From Cephalotus follicularis (lineage: Eukaryota > Streptophyta > Magnoliopsida > Oxalidales > Cephalotaceae): DNA of 64,000 bases. The position numbers were made by a program, and so were the translations under genes. Where the stretch lies: contig BDDD01005257.1 in NCBI GenBank assembly GCA_001972305.1, positions 1 through 64,000 on the forward strand, in the 5' to 3' direction. Positions 1 through 9,458 of the stretch are shown one piece after another (the first letter of the stretch is position 1; each line of letters begins with the position of its first letter). The notes beneath the pieces are model-generated. The model ran no database searches. It was not told where the DNA came from and saw only the letters and a list, made by a program, of their open reading frames with translations.

Positions 1-730
1 CAATTTCCTCATTTGCAGATGATTTTAATGCTACAATTTTTTTCTTTTTCCTCTCCATTTCTTCTTCATCATCCTTTTTTATTATTGACAACTCGTGAGT
101 CATTAGCGAACCGAGGAGATCCTCCAAAGGCAATGTTCTAAGATCTTTTGCTTCCTCGATAGCTGTCACCTTTGGCATCCATATTCTTGGCAGACACCTG
201 AGAATTTTCCTTACCATTTCACTGTTAGTATAAATTTTACCTAGAGCTTGTAGAGCATTAGTAATATTTGTAAAACGAGTAAACATAGTCTTAATATCTT
301 CATAATCATGCATAGTAAACATCTCATATTCATGAACAAGCATATTTATTTTGGCCTCTTTTACCTGATTGGTACCTTCATACGTTACCTCAAGTCTGTC
401 CCACATCTCTTTGGCCGAAACACAAGAAGATACTCTATTAAATTCATTTGAATTTATAGCACATACGATTACATGTTTTGCCTTAGCATTTAACTGCACT
501 ATTTTTCTATCATCATCATTATATTTATTCCTAGGTTTTGAAATAAGTTCACCATTCTCATTAGTAATAGTAGGTAAATTTGTACCATCTACAATTAAGT
601 CCCAAAGATTATAATCTACAGATTGAATAAAAATAGTCATTTTGGCTTTCCAGTGACTATAATTATTTCCATCAAAAAATGGTGGTTTTGAAATATTTTG
701 GCTTTCACTAGAATTAAAGTTCATGGCCAT
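1..730 (-). CDS. Copia (Sirevirus C) gag, N-terminal part, runs off the window
   Basis: Read on the minus strand from the ATG at 730, the frame stays open to the window edge (243 codons, no stop). The protein begins MAMNFNSSES, followed by a segment reading GNNYSHWKAKM (the usual N-terminal Copia gag signature), and then has the segments MWDRLEVTYEGT, PKVTAIEEAKDL and LLGSLMTHEL, which are typical of the UBN2-type gag domain. Gag forms the cytoplasmic virus-like particle. The zinc knuckle and pol would lie to the left, outside the window. A primer-binding site and LTR lie directly upstream at 775-786 and 789-1732, so this is the start of a retrotransposon. It is the only gag here without a visible break. 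I chose the ATG at 730 over the one at 724 because it is first after the PBS. Confidence 0.9.
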   Translation of the reverse strand, partial: MAMNFNSSESQNISKPPFFDGNNYSHWKAKMTIFIQSVDYNLWDLIVDGTNLPTITNENGELISKPRNKYNDDDRKIVQLNAKAKHVIVCAINSNEFNRVSSCVSAKEMWDRLEVTYEGTNQVKEAKINMLVHEYEMFTMHDYEDIKTMFTRFTNITNALQALGKIYTNSEMVRKILRCLPRIWMPKVTAIEEAKDLRTLPLEDLLGSLMTHELSIIKKDDEEEMERKKKKIVALKSSANEEI

Positions 731-774
731 ATTGATCTTTAAAACTCTAACACTTAAGAATAATGAGATTACCC

Positions 775-786
775 GCTCTGATACCA
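775..786 (-). promoter_or_regulatory. Primer-binding site of Sirevirus C (initiator tRNA-Met)
   Basis: The minus strand reads TGGTATCAGAGC, the complement of the plant initiator methionine tRNA 3' end. It starts two bases after the LTR end. This fixes the LTR boundary and the minus orientation of the element. Confidence 0.93.
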
Positions 787-788
787 AT

Positions 789-1732
789 TGAAAGACTACA
801 AGAGGGGGGGTGAATTGTAGACTTTAAATAAATTATGAACTTTTTCGAGAAAATAAGGCAACAATAGAAATTAGACCAACAATTATAATAAACAGTTATA
901 CTTAAGAAAGTAAAGAGATAGAGTAGAGGAATGCAAACACAGTTTATAGTGGTTCGGCTTAATCTCTTGCCTACGTCCACTTTTCTCAAGGACCTCCTTG
1001 AGTTTCCACTAGTATCCGACCTCGAATACAATAATCGTGATTGACCTGAATCACACATACAAGGGTTCACTCCCCTCAAATATTTGAACAAAATACAAGA
1101 ATGAATAGCTTTTTGTATAACCTCTCAAAGGCTTGATATAGACTAAATTTGCTCACAATGATAACTTTGAAATAAGAACCGAACAACTCAATGTAATGCT
1201 ATAATTGCTTGTGTAACTTGGATACTTTTCTTGGTTGTTCTTGAGCTTATTTATAGTGTTTCTGGCGATTAGAAAAATGACATAGCCATTGTAGTCTTGT
1301 AGCCGTTGGATGCTCATTTAGGAAATTTTGTAGTAGTCTTGTAGCTGTTTGTCCTTAAATCGTGCGTTGATAAGATAACATCTTATCGTATTCTTTGATT
1401 AAAGTGTCGCCGCCTTAATTTGAGGCGTCGACTTCATGTGCTGAACTTGTGCGCCTCTTGAAAATTTTGTGCTGCCGCTTTGTGCTAGAATCACTTCTTT
1501 CAATTCTTGAGTGCTGGAGCTTTGTGTGTATTGGTAGTCGTCTTCTTTGGGTAAACTCTCGACGCCTTCAAAAATTACAGACCCATAGGCGTCGCCTCCT
1601 CAAAAATAGATGTCGACCGTTTGCTAATTTATATGTGCTGCATAATCTTATTGTTTATCTTGCACAAAACAAAATCATTAGTGGCAAATATGTTATCATC
1701 AAAATTAGGATTTGAGACATTAAATGTCAACA
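789..1732 (-). repeat. 5' LTR of Sirevirus C (944 bp)
   Basis: The LTR runs from TG (789) to CA (1732) on the plus strand; in sense orientation it begins TGTTGACATT. The PBS abuts its 3' end. A TATA-like stretch lies near 1248-1255 (sense CACTATAAATAAG). Downstream of it in the transcript is a block conserved in all Sirevirus LTRs of this window, with CTACGTCCAC and the hairpin CTCAAGGACCTCCTTGAG at 985-1002. A few TCGAC-type motifs lie at 1426-1620. At 1732/1733 it abuts LTR sequence of a different Sirevirus, so it is probably a nested insertion. Confidence 0.85.
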
Positions 1733-2164
1733 TCCATCTTCCTTTCACGTTAACATTCAAGTCACTATCTGAATTGTGCTTTCTTCTGCGTTGACGTATA
1801 CCTATGATGTTGACGTTTTCCTCATAGGTGTTGATACTAAAAAGTCTCCACGTTAACGTCCAAAGCTACTATTCGAAATTGCACCTTTTAGCGTTGACGT
1901 GTTCCGTATGACGTTGACGTGGATAATGAAATTCCCAGCACATTGACAAGGATCATCTTACAAAGCCCAGAACATGAACTCAAGCCCAGCACATTGACGC
2001 CTATAGTATAGTCGTTGACGCCAATATGACAGAATGCACATTTATGTCTGTTTTGACTTGCAAGTGTTCCTGTTTGTCACTTTCAAACATATCCTTCACA
2101 TCAACAAACACATTAGGTGTTTTGTTATCATCAAAACTAAGATTGTAACACCTAAATGTCAACA
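1733..2164 (-). repeat. 3' LTR fragment of Sirevirus A with GTTGACG motif array
   Basis: This stretch aligns along its length with the outer part of the LTR at 7205-7638, including the shared end TAAATGTCAACA. It keeps the U3 portion with repeated GTTGACG/GTTAACG motifs (about 1755, 1789, 1810, 1852, 1897, 1912 and 2008). The remainder of the LTR is missing because Sirevirus C starts at 1732. A polypurine tract lies directly outside it at 2165-2180, as expected for a 3' LTR in minus orientation. Confidence 0.85.
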
Positions 2165-2180
2165 ATCTCCCCCCTTTCGA
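2165..2180 (-). promoter_or_regulatory. Polypurine tract of Sirevirus A
   Basis: The minus strand reads TCGAAAGGGGGGAGAT and abuts the TG of the 3' LTR. This is the plus-strand primer site for reverse transcription. Confidence 0.85.
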
Positions 2181-3000
2181 TGATGACAAAACATACACAA
2201 TAAAAAGGGTTCAAAACTCAATACCATTTTGCTAGTTTAAAACACAAACTCTCTTGAATAAAGCATTAAGTCTGTAAAAACATTTTATGCATGTATGATA
2301 TCAGTGTATACCAAAGCATATCAAAATATTAATACTTTAAGCATTCATTTAGAAAAAAACAAACAAACTCTCCCCCTTAATAGGATATTCATTCTTTATT
2401 GCTAAAAAAACATTCATACTTGACATACATAAGCTTTCACACTTGACATAAGCATATACATTACACAAATATCTCATATACATTACACAAACATCTCAAC
2501 ATACGCAGATGTAGCCTTTTTAAACATCTCCCCCTTTTTGGAAATCATCGAAAAGGTTAAAAAAGCTCCCTTGGCTTTATGCATAGAAATCAATCTCACA
2601 ATACCACATAAACCATCAAATTATGCTATTATAAAAAATATCAACATTATAAACAACAAACAATCTCCCCCTGAATAAATCACTAACACTTTAAACACAA
2701 TATATCAATTGATTCAAGGAGATCATAAATAACAGAAAAATTTCATAAAAACATAATTGATAACTTCATATATAACATCAAGACTTAATATAACATTCTG
2801 AGAACATAAAAATTTGATACAAAACAAAAGTTTTGAAACTGATATAAATCAAATGTTTAAAAACATAAAATGCAATGTATGAATCAAGTCTTCACATTAT
2901 CTCCTCCTTCTTCCAATTCTTCTTCTTCCGAAGAGGAGATGTCAACAGCTTCAATAAGACCTTTGGCAATCAACTTCTTCTCAAGTCTCCTTTGTCTTCT
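2181..3000 (-). other. Sirevirus A 3' untranslated spacer with extra polypurine-like tracts
   Basis: There is no convincing ORF. The plus strand holds several pyrimidine runs that read as AAAGGGGGAGAT-like purine tracts on the sense strand, at about 2369-2380, 2526-2540 and 2663-2672, in addition to the true PPT. The same arrangement is present in Sireviruses B and D. Reiterated PPTs before the 3' LTR are described for Sireviruses. The end near 2880-3000 may hold the degraded C-terminus of the accessory ORF. Confidence 0.6.
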
Positions 3001-4056
3001 TTACTGATTGTCAAAGAGGTCAAGAAATTCTTCTTGCATATTATCCATCTTGATGTTCATCTTCTTCATTTCGGCCAAAATCTCCATGGATAATGAAGAG
3101 CTGCTACTACTACTATTAGCTTGTCCTTGCTGCATTGGAGGTGTCGGGGTTTGCTTTGGCCTTTGAGCATCCTTGCTCCTCCAGAGCTTCACCTTCACTT
3201 TCAACTCTTTTTCTTCTTCTTCCTCCATCCTCTGGCAGCCACATAACACCCTTATCAGCATTCAACACTATTTTCCATCCCACTATTTTCAAGGAAGATG
3301 CATTGTAGATGTCTCCTACATCTATTCTAGATGGCACTTCATTTCCAAACAAAATACCAAAATGTGAGAGAATTTGGGTGATTACCATCCCATAGGGTAA
3401 TTCACCATCTACTTTTTAAGACGCTCTCAACATGTTCTTCATGATCAAATGAGGGAGGTTCAAGGGTTTACCAGATACAACATGCCACATGATATACAAC
3501 TCTTGGTAACTCATCTTTTCATGCCCACCGGAGGTTGGCAGAATGTGAGTGGCAGTTATGTGGTGGAGCAGCCTATGCTTAGCACCAAGGAGATTGGTAT
3601 GCTTGGCCATGTCTCCAAAAACATTCTCATTAGGGTAGAACACCCTAAGACAATCCTCAAGTACTAATTCCAGATCTTCCGCCATTTCTTAGTTTCAAAA
3701 ATTTTTGATCCAACAGCAGGTACATTCCAAATATTGCCTAAAATATTATCATCAAACTTGATAATAGCTTTATTAACCTTAGTCTTCAATTCTAAAACAT
3801 CATTGCAATCATCCCGAACATTAGAAAGATTGCTAGAAAACTCTCTAACAGATTCTATGAAGGACGGAGCATTGATTGTAAAATAATCTTTCCAACCTAA
3901 ATCATCAAACCTTTGTTCTAGATTAAACCTATCTCCCGTAGTAAAAGAGAAATCAACTATTCTACCACATAAAACCTTTCTAGCAGCATAGGAGTTTTTG
4001 TACCTTGATCCAACTGGTGTATTTCCTCCTCTTGAAGTATGCTTGGTATTCGGCAT
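3001..4056 (-). pseudogene. Sirevirus A accessory ORF (env position), broken
   Basis: I start it at the ATG at 4056 (MPNTKHTSRGG), because the homologous ORFs at 16526 and 57148 start with the same basic type of N-terminus. Conserved blocks follow: RFNLEQRFDDLGWKDYF, then KHRLLHHITATHILPTSGGH and a stretch with LYIMWHVVSGKPLNLPHLI. The C-terminus is polar, with a serine run and a heptad-like, Met-rich helix. It is interrupted by a frameshift near 3680, an in-frame stop at 3416-3418 and a second frameshift near 3250. It lies after pol and before the PPT, on the sense strand. The family looks like the one annotated as putative plant transposon protein; its biochemical role is unknown. Confidence 0.75.
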
Positions 4057-4199
4057 GATGCAGGACAAGGTTTTGATAAAAAAGATTCAAAATTTTTAGG
4101 TTTGATGATCGGCTTTTAGAAAAAGCAAAGAGAGGGAAACTAGGGTTTTACCATCAAAACAAGTAAGAGTCGACGAAAACGCACAGAGCCTTATATAGT

Positions 4200-4490
4200 A
4201 GAACCGTAGGTGTCGACATCTAACTTTTGCGTTGACGCTTATCGTGTACCATTTGATACAGAGGATAAAAGCGTTAACGTCATCATTGACGTAAAAACAT
4301 ATCGTTAACGCTAATAAATAGCGTTGATGCACAAGTTAAAAGCATTCGCTTATTTACGTTAACGTGTTACTTTAGCGTTGACGCCAAAACACAAAAGGGG
4401 AATATTTTCGTTAACGCATAAAAAATAAAGAACATAAAAAGAGTTAACGTGTATATTTGCTTTAACGTTTATATTAAACGTTGATGTGAA
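4200..4490 (-). repeat. GTTGACG/GTTAACG motif array upstream of the Sirevirus A accessory ORF
   Basis: About ten copies of a core spelled GTTGACG, GTTAACG or a near variant occur in under 300 bp, for example at 4223, 4268, 4311, 4358, 4374 and 4408. They begin some 145 bp upstream of the accessory ORF start. The same spelling forms the array in the LTR of this element (1755-2010 and 7026-7490). The region lies between the end of gag/pol and the ORF and has no coding potential, so it may be an internal promoter or leader. Confidence 0.7.
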
Positions 4491-4721
4491 AAAAACTTGA
4501 TTTTAAGAATCTAAAGTTTTAAAAAATTTAAATCAGCAAGCTCAAAAAAAAAACATTTCAACAAGATTATGCATATACAATCAATCAAACAGCAAGTAAC
4601 ACATAAAAGATTTATTTCATACAATCAAGATTAAAACAATAAACACTTACAATACATGTGCTTGGAGCAAAACTTTTCCTGTTTTTGAAATAGTCTTTAA
4701 ACACACCTACAAACAAAAGTG

Positions 4722-6304
4722 TTAAGTTTTTGGTACCCAAAAGGTTTTGGGTCCTTTAACTTTAGTAGGAAACGTTCCTTTCGGAACCCATATTCTTTTA
4801 ATCTTACTACCAAATCTTCTATGCCAACAAGTTGAAGAAATGTGTCCAATCTTTCCACAAAAATTATAACTTATCATTTTCTTTTTTCTTTCTAACAATT
4901 TATTAAAATGTTCTACTTTGTTCATCTCATCAAAGCCTAAACCGGCTCTAACAAATACACATCGTTGCATTCCTAGTAGTCTAACCAATTTAGCATTACT
5001 ACTACAAAATTTTGAGAAAGTTTTTGTCAAAACCATCAATTTCCAATTTTAATTATGAATTCTCCTTTTCTAAAGATGAATTCTTTTCAATTATGCTTTC
5101 ATCCTTTTTCATTTCTAGAATGCAATTCTTTAACTCTACATTCTCTTTAGCTCTATCCTTCTTAATTTTCTTTAGCAAATGATATTATCTATTTAAATCA
5201 TTTAAAACATCTAATAGGCCATCATACTCATATTGAAATTCATTATAGCTGAGAGATGAAGTATTTACCTCACAATTGTCTTCCATTGCCATGAATGCAA
5301 TATTGGCAATTTCTTCATTTTCTTCATCATCAAAGCTAGAGTCATCGCTATTACTCCAAGTGGCTATCATCGCCTTCTTTTTGTCCTTATTTTTCTTCAA
5401 TTTAGGACAATTCGGCCTTATGTGACCCGATTTGTAACATTCATCGCATATAACTTCTTTTTCCTCCTTTTCCTTCTTGCTTGTATCTCCTTTGTTGGAT
5501 TGGAATTTCTTTAGGTGTTTCTTGCAGAAGATCTTTTTGTCCATAAGGATCTTTCTAATATTTTTGTAAGCAATGCCATTTCATCTTCATCACTTTCTTC
5601 ATCTTTTGAAGCTTTTCAGGCAATTGTTTTCTTCTTTGGTTCACTTCTTGCTTGATCGCTCATCCGGAGTTCATGTGTCATCAACGATCCCAACAAGTCT
5701 TCTAACAGAAGGGTTGATAAATCTTTTGCTTCTTCTATAGCCGTTACTTTGGGTTCCCATGACTTTGGGAGGCACTTAAGAATCTGACTCACAAGTTCAT
5801 GATTAGTATAGACCTTTCCAAGGCATTTTAAAGCATTGATTATATCATTGAAATGAGCATACATACTAGATATGTTTTCATTCTCAAGCATTGAAAACAA
5901 TTTATAGTCATGCACAAGCCTATTGATCTTTGTGTCCTTATTTGGTTGGTACCTTCATAGGTAACCATGAGTCTATCCCACATATATTTTGCAGAATCAA
6001 GAGATGAGACTCTATTGAACTCGCTAGGCCTCAAAGCACAAAAACTCACATGCTTAGCTTTAGCATTTAAGTGTAGCAATTTAAAATCATGATCATTATA
6101 TTCATTGTTCATTTTCAGAATTCTTGGACCATCAACTAATTTTCTGGGGATTTCGGGACCATTTGTAATGATATTCCACAGTTGATAATCCAAAGATTAA
6201 ATAAAAATTGTCATTCTAGTTTTCTAATAGCAGTAATTATTTCCATAAAAACTAGGGGGCTTATTAATAGACTGACTAATGTTGTCATTGAAAAAGGTTT
6301 CCAT
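4722..6304 (-). pseudogene. Sirevirus A gag, broken
   Basis: The minus-strand start at 6304 (METFFNDN) is followed within 30 codons by two in-frame stops: a tryptophan-type position reads TAG, and a further codon reads TAA. The frame then shifts near 5900. Preserved segments include MWDRLMVTYEGTNQ, PKVTAIEEAKDLS and LLGSLMTHELR. A CCHC zinc knuckle CDECYKSGHIRPNC lies at about 5400-5445. A second, degraded knuckle (NFCGKIGHISSTC) lies at 4825-4870, followed by WVPKG and WVPKT, after which pol should begin but does not. This is a decayed nucleocapsid/capsid gene of a non-autonomous element. Confidence 0.85.
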
Positions 6305-6343
6305 GGAATCAAATTATCTCAATAAAGATTAACGATAAAAACC

Positions 6344-6355
6344 GCTCTGATACCA
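6344..6355 (-). promoter_or_regulatory. Primer-binding site of Sirevirus A
   Basis: TGGTATCAGAGC on the minus strand, two bases inside the LTR end at 6358. Complementary to the initiator tRNA-Met 3' end. Confidence 0.93.
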
Positions 6356-6357
6356 AA

Positions 6358-7638
6358 TGTAGGTCCACAACTAGCAACCTAGGTTATGCAGAAAACAACC
6401 CTCCTATTTTTCCATAAACAAATACAAACAAACAATCAATCAAGTTACTCTAAACAATTATAAGCAATAAAATAACTTGCAGTTAATTAAAAGAGTAAGG
6501 GAAAGAGAGTTGCAAATAGTTTATAGTGGTTCGTCCAACATTGTCTACGTCCACAACCTCAAGCCGCAACTTGAGGTTCCACTAAGATTGTAATTCTCCT
6601 ATCACAATCAGATTTTCTGGATTTTTACAAGTTGAATCCTAACTCGGATTTTGGCGAGTTCAATCCTAACTCGGATTTTTGAAAGCTAAATCCTAACTTT
6701 GAGTGTCGGTACTAATGACCTGGGTTACGACAATATTCATGTAGGTGTCGTGTTTGTAATAACCTCTACAAAGGTTGATTATGAAATTAATTGCACAATA
6801 TCAAAAGATAATACTTGCAAAATATAACAAAGGCTCATTAAGAATATGAAAGTTTGCTTGCACATTTGCTTGATTTTTTTCTTGATGATTTTGCTGTTGA
6901 TTCAGCCTCTATTTATAGGCTTCTTGTAGAATATTACCGTTGCTATCATCAAGGGTGCGTTGGATTTTATTTTGGGAAGGATGTCATCATTTCAGCACCT
7001 TCAATATTTGTAAATTTTTGTGTCTGGATTTAATTGGCGTTGACGTGTACGCATGGCATTGACGTCTATCTCCTTATGCGTTAACTCCATCAGCTCTTTG
7101 CATTGACATTTTTGGCTATTGTCCAATTCTTGCTCTATTCACGTTAACGCGTAAGTATGGAGTTGACGCGGATGTCATTTGTGTTGACTCAATCTGCCTT
7201 TCGCGTTAACATTTCACTATCTGAATTGTGCTTTCTTTTGCGTTGACGTATAGCTATGACGTTGACGTTTTCCTCATAGGTGTTGACGCTAAAAAGGCTC
7301 CACGTTAACGTCCAAAGCTACTATCCGAAATTGCACCTTTTGGCGTAGACGTCTTCTGTATGGCTTTGACGTGAATAATGAAATTCCCAGCACGTCAACG
7401 TGAATCATTAAGCACGTTGAGGAGGATCATCTTGCAAAGCCTAGAACATGAACTCAAGCCCAGGACATTGACGCGTATAGTATAGTCGTTGATGCCAATA
7501 TGACACAATACACATTTATGCCTGTTTTGACTTGCAACTGTTCCTGTTTGTCACTTTCATACATATCCTTCACATCAACAAACACATTAGGTGTTTTGTT
7601 ATCATCGAAATTAAGATTGTAATACATAAATGTCAACA
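6358..7638 (-). repeat. 5' LTR of Sirevirus A (1281 bp)
   Basis: TG at 6358 and CA at 7638 bound the LTR, with the PBS adjacent. The sense-strand U3 (about 7026-7490) holds an array of GTTGACG-type motifs. A TATA-like CTATTTATAG lies near 6909. Downstream is the conserved block TCTACGTCCAC with a 9-bp inverted repeat, AACCTCAAG and CTTGAGGTT, at 6555-6578. The U3 matches 1733-2164 closely, while the R-U5 end differs strongly from LTR C. Confidence 0.88.
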
Positions 7639-7957
7639 ATCCTAATACAACGGTCCAAAATAACGGCTTGGCTGATATCTGATACTCTGGTATTGATGAA
7701 CCTTTATCGGGCAACTTCTGTAATTGTAATTTCAATTCCTTCTATTTAGGATGGGCTATACGATAAGGAGCTCTAGATATAGGTGTCGTCCTTGGCAAGA
7801 GATCTATAACCAACTTCACATCTCTCTTCCGAGGCAAGGATGTCAATTCTTCCGGAAACAAATCCGAGTACTTGCAGACAACTACAACACCCCCCAGCTT
7901 CAGAATCCGTTCCCTGCCATTAATCACATTATGGCTCATGTCATTCCATACTCATAA
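7639..7957 (-). pseudogene. Gypsy-1 pol fragment (protease-RT linker)
   Basis: The minus strand encodes a stretch with YSDLFPEELTSLPRKRDVKL followed by TTPISRAPYRIAHPK. This is the well-known start of the Gypsy reverse transcriptase region. An in-frame stop follows at 7739-7741, and the reading then continues as KELKLQLQKLPDKG up to 7639, where Sirevirus A begins. The rest of pol would be on the far side of Sirevirus A, outside the window. Confidence 0.75.
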
Positions 7958-9440
7958 CTCATCCCTCTGATAACAATGCAGAGGTTAACTAAATATATGT
8001 ATTGTCCCATACCAGCATATATAAGTAGTTAACCAAAATACCATTCATTTTAGACTTAACAATTCATTCCGATACTTATAGGGGTTGTCGTCAGCCTCCT
8101 TTGCCGTAGCGATAGAATACATGCGCTCCAACTACTCTTGGATTCAATACAGGCTCTTTCAGCCTTCACTGCATCATTACATTAGGCTACCAATGTTATA
8201 TGTCTTCTCAAAACATATGCATGCTCTTCTCGGCCTTCTTTGCACAAGGTAGAGCATACCGCAGTCACTCTTGGTGTTGTGGTAGAGGAGTCGGTACAGG
8301 ATTGGTATAGTCTCACTGGCAGGCTAGGTCGTTATTCTCTTATGTGCCTATGGATTCTCAGGTTGTATCATTTCACTGGCCTAGTATACTCTTCATTTTA
8401 ACACATGTCACTTGGATCAAGTAGTAAGGGTGGTCCGCTTATTTAAGAGTTATTGGAATTCGCTCAGTAAGCTTCCCAATATGTTTAGTCTGGTATAACC
8501 AGTATCCCCTGGATTTAATCACACTTAGTGATTTTCATTAGTCAACTCAGTTGATGTCATGTTTCAGATCTCTCAGTGGTGCCATATTCATATATTTAAG
8601 TGGTGTCTTATTCAGACATTCTCACTAGGCTTATACACCTGTCAGGCGAGGTCGTTCCTCTATTCTTTCCCCCCTTAGCAAAGAATGGGAGCGATTATCT
8701 CATTTGAGCTCAGTCGTGTTGAGCAAAGTTTGAGACCCTATAGGTCTTCTGACCATAAGGCCCTTTAGCAAATCTGGTATTAGAATCATTTCGAATTGAG
8801 ACCCACATAAATAGTGAAGTTTGGCTGGTGTTCTAAGGTTCCTCATCAATTGGAGCTGAGACTGGTCTGGCATATCGAATGTTACAGCCTTCTTTAATCA
8901 ACATATGCATAGTGTGCCAATAACCAATATGTCCCAAGGATTGTATCTAGCTCATTCATCAGTACCACTATAGGATCAGTTAGCAAAATACATTCACATG
9001 TGGGTTATGGACCCACTAGGAAACATTTTAGCCTTGCTAACCGTATGTGGTTTTATCCTTGATAACTAAATAACCTTGGCCTCACACTAGGCCACTGTCA
9101 TGTTGCAGCCACTTGTGTCTGCATCATTCCATTCATTTAGGCCATCGATTCATGCATCTCTATCAATTAGTCTCTAGGCTCTTCTTGAGCCGGAGCAACA
9201 TTTTCTGCTTCTTTAGTTGGGTTTTCTTCTCCTACAACTCTATTAGCTCAGGTTTGTCTGGTCATCGGCCCGACTCTATCTCCTCTAGAAACCCCTCTTC
9301 TTCGGCCTTCCATATCTACCTTGTATATGAGACAAAAGAATCAGCTATCTATTTCCATAATCATAATCCAAGACAATTACAGAATCACAATTCATCAATA
9401 TCACTCAATTCCATTAAGAGCAAACTTGTCCATATCACAT
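7958..9440 (-). other. Decayed internal region of Gypsy-1, no readable gene
   Basis: No long sense ORF survives. Near 9230-9310 the minus strand reads a basic stretch (GRRRGVSRGDRVGP), like the N-terminus of Gypsy gag. Between about 8080 and 8270, two loosely similar segments (GCCTCCTTTGCCG and GCCTTCTTTGCAC) repeat about 145 bp apart. The region is shorter than a normal gag, so there has probably been deletion. I see no host gene in it. Confidence 0.45.
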
Positions 9441-9443
9441 AAT

Positions 9444-9454
9444 CTCTGATAGCA
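9444..9454 (-). promoter_or_regulatory. Degenerate primer-binding site of Gypsy-1
   Basis: The minus strand reads TGCTATCAGAG next to the LTR end, one base off the initiator tRNA-Met complement. It supports a minus-strand element with its 5' LTR at 9459-12758. Confidence 0.65.
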
Positions 9455-9458
9455 AAAC

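Larger units (their letters stand above)
1..1732 (-). mobile_element. Sirevirus C (Ty1/Copia), left-truncated by the window
   Basis: LTR, PBS and an open gag on the minus strand define the 5' part of a Copia element. It sits inside the 3' LTR of Sirevirus A: 1733-2164 match the 7205-7638 part of LTR A and then stop at the TG...CA boundary of LTR C. The rest of LTR A and the target duplication would lie left of position 1. Confidence 0.8.
1733..7638 (-). mobile_element. Sirevirus A (Ty1/Copia), pol largely deleted
   Basis: Order on the minus strand: 5' LTR (6358-7638), PBS (6344-6355), broken gag (4722-6304), no protease/integrase/RT, motif-rich leader (about 4200-4490), accessory ORF relic (3001-4056), spacer with repeated polypurine tracts, PPT (2165-2180), 3' LTR fragment (1733-2164). 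It was inserted into Gypsy-1 pol at 7639 and later received Sirevirus C in its 3' LTR. The loss of pol makes it non-autonomous. Confidence 0.85.
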
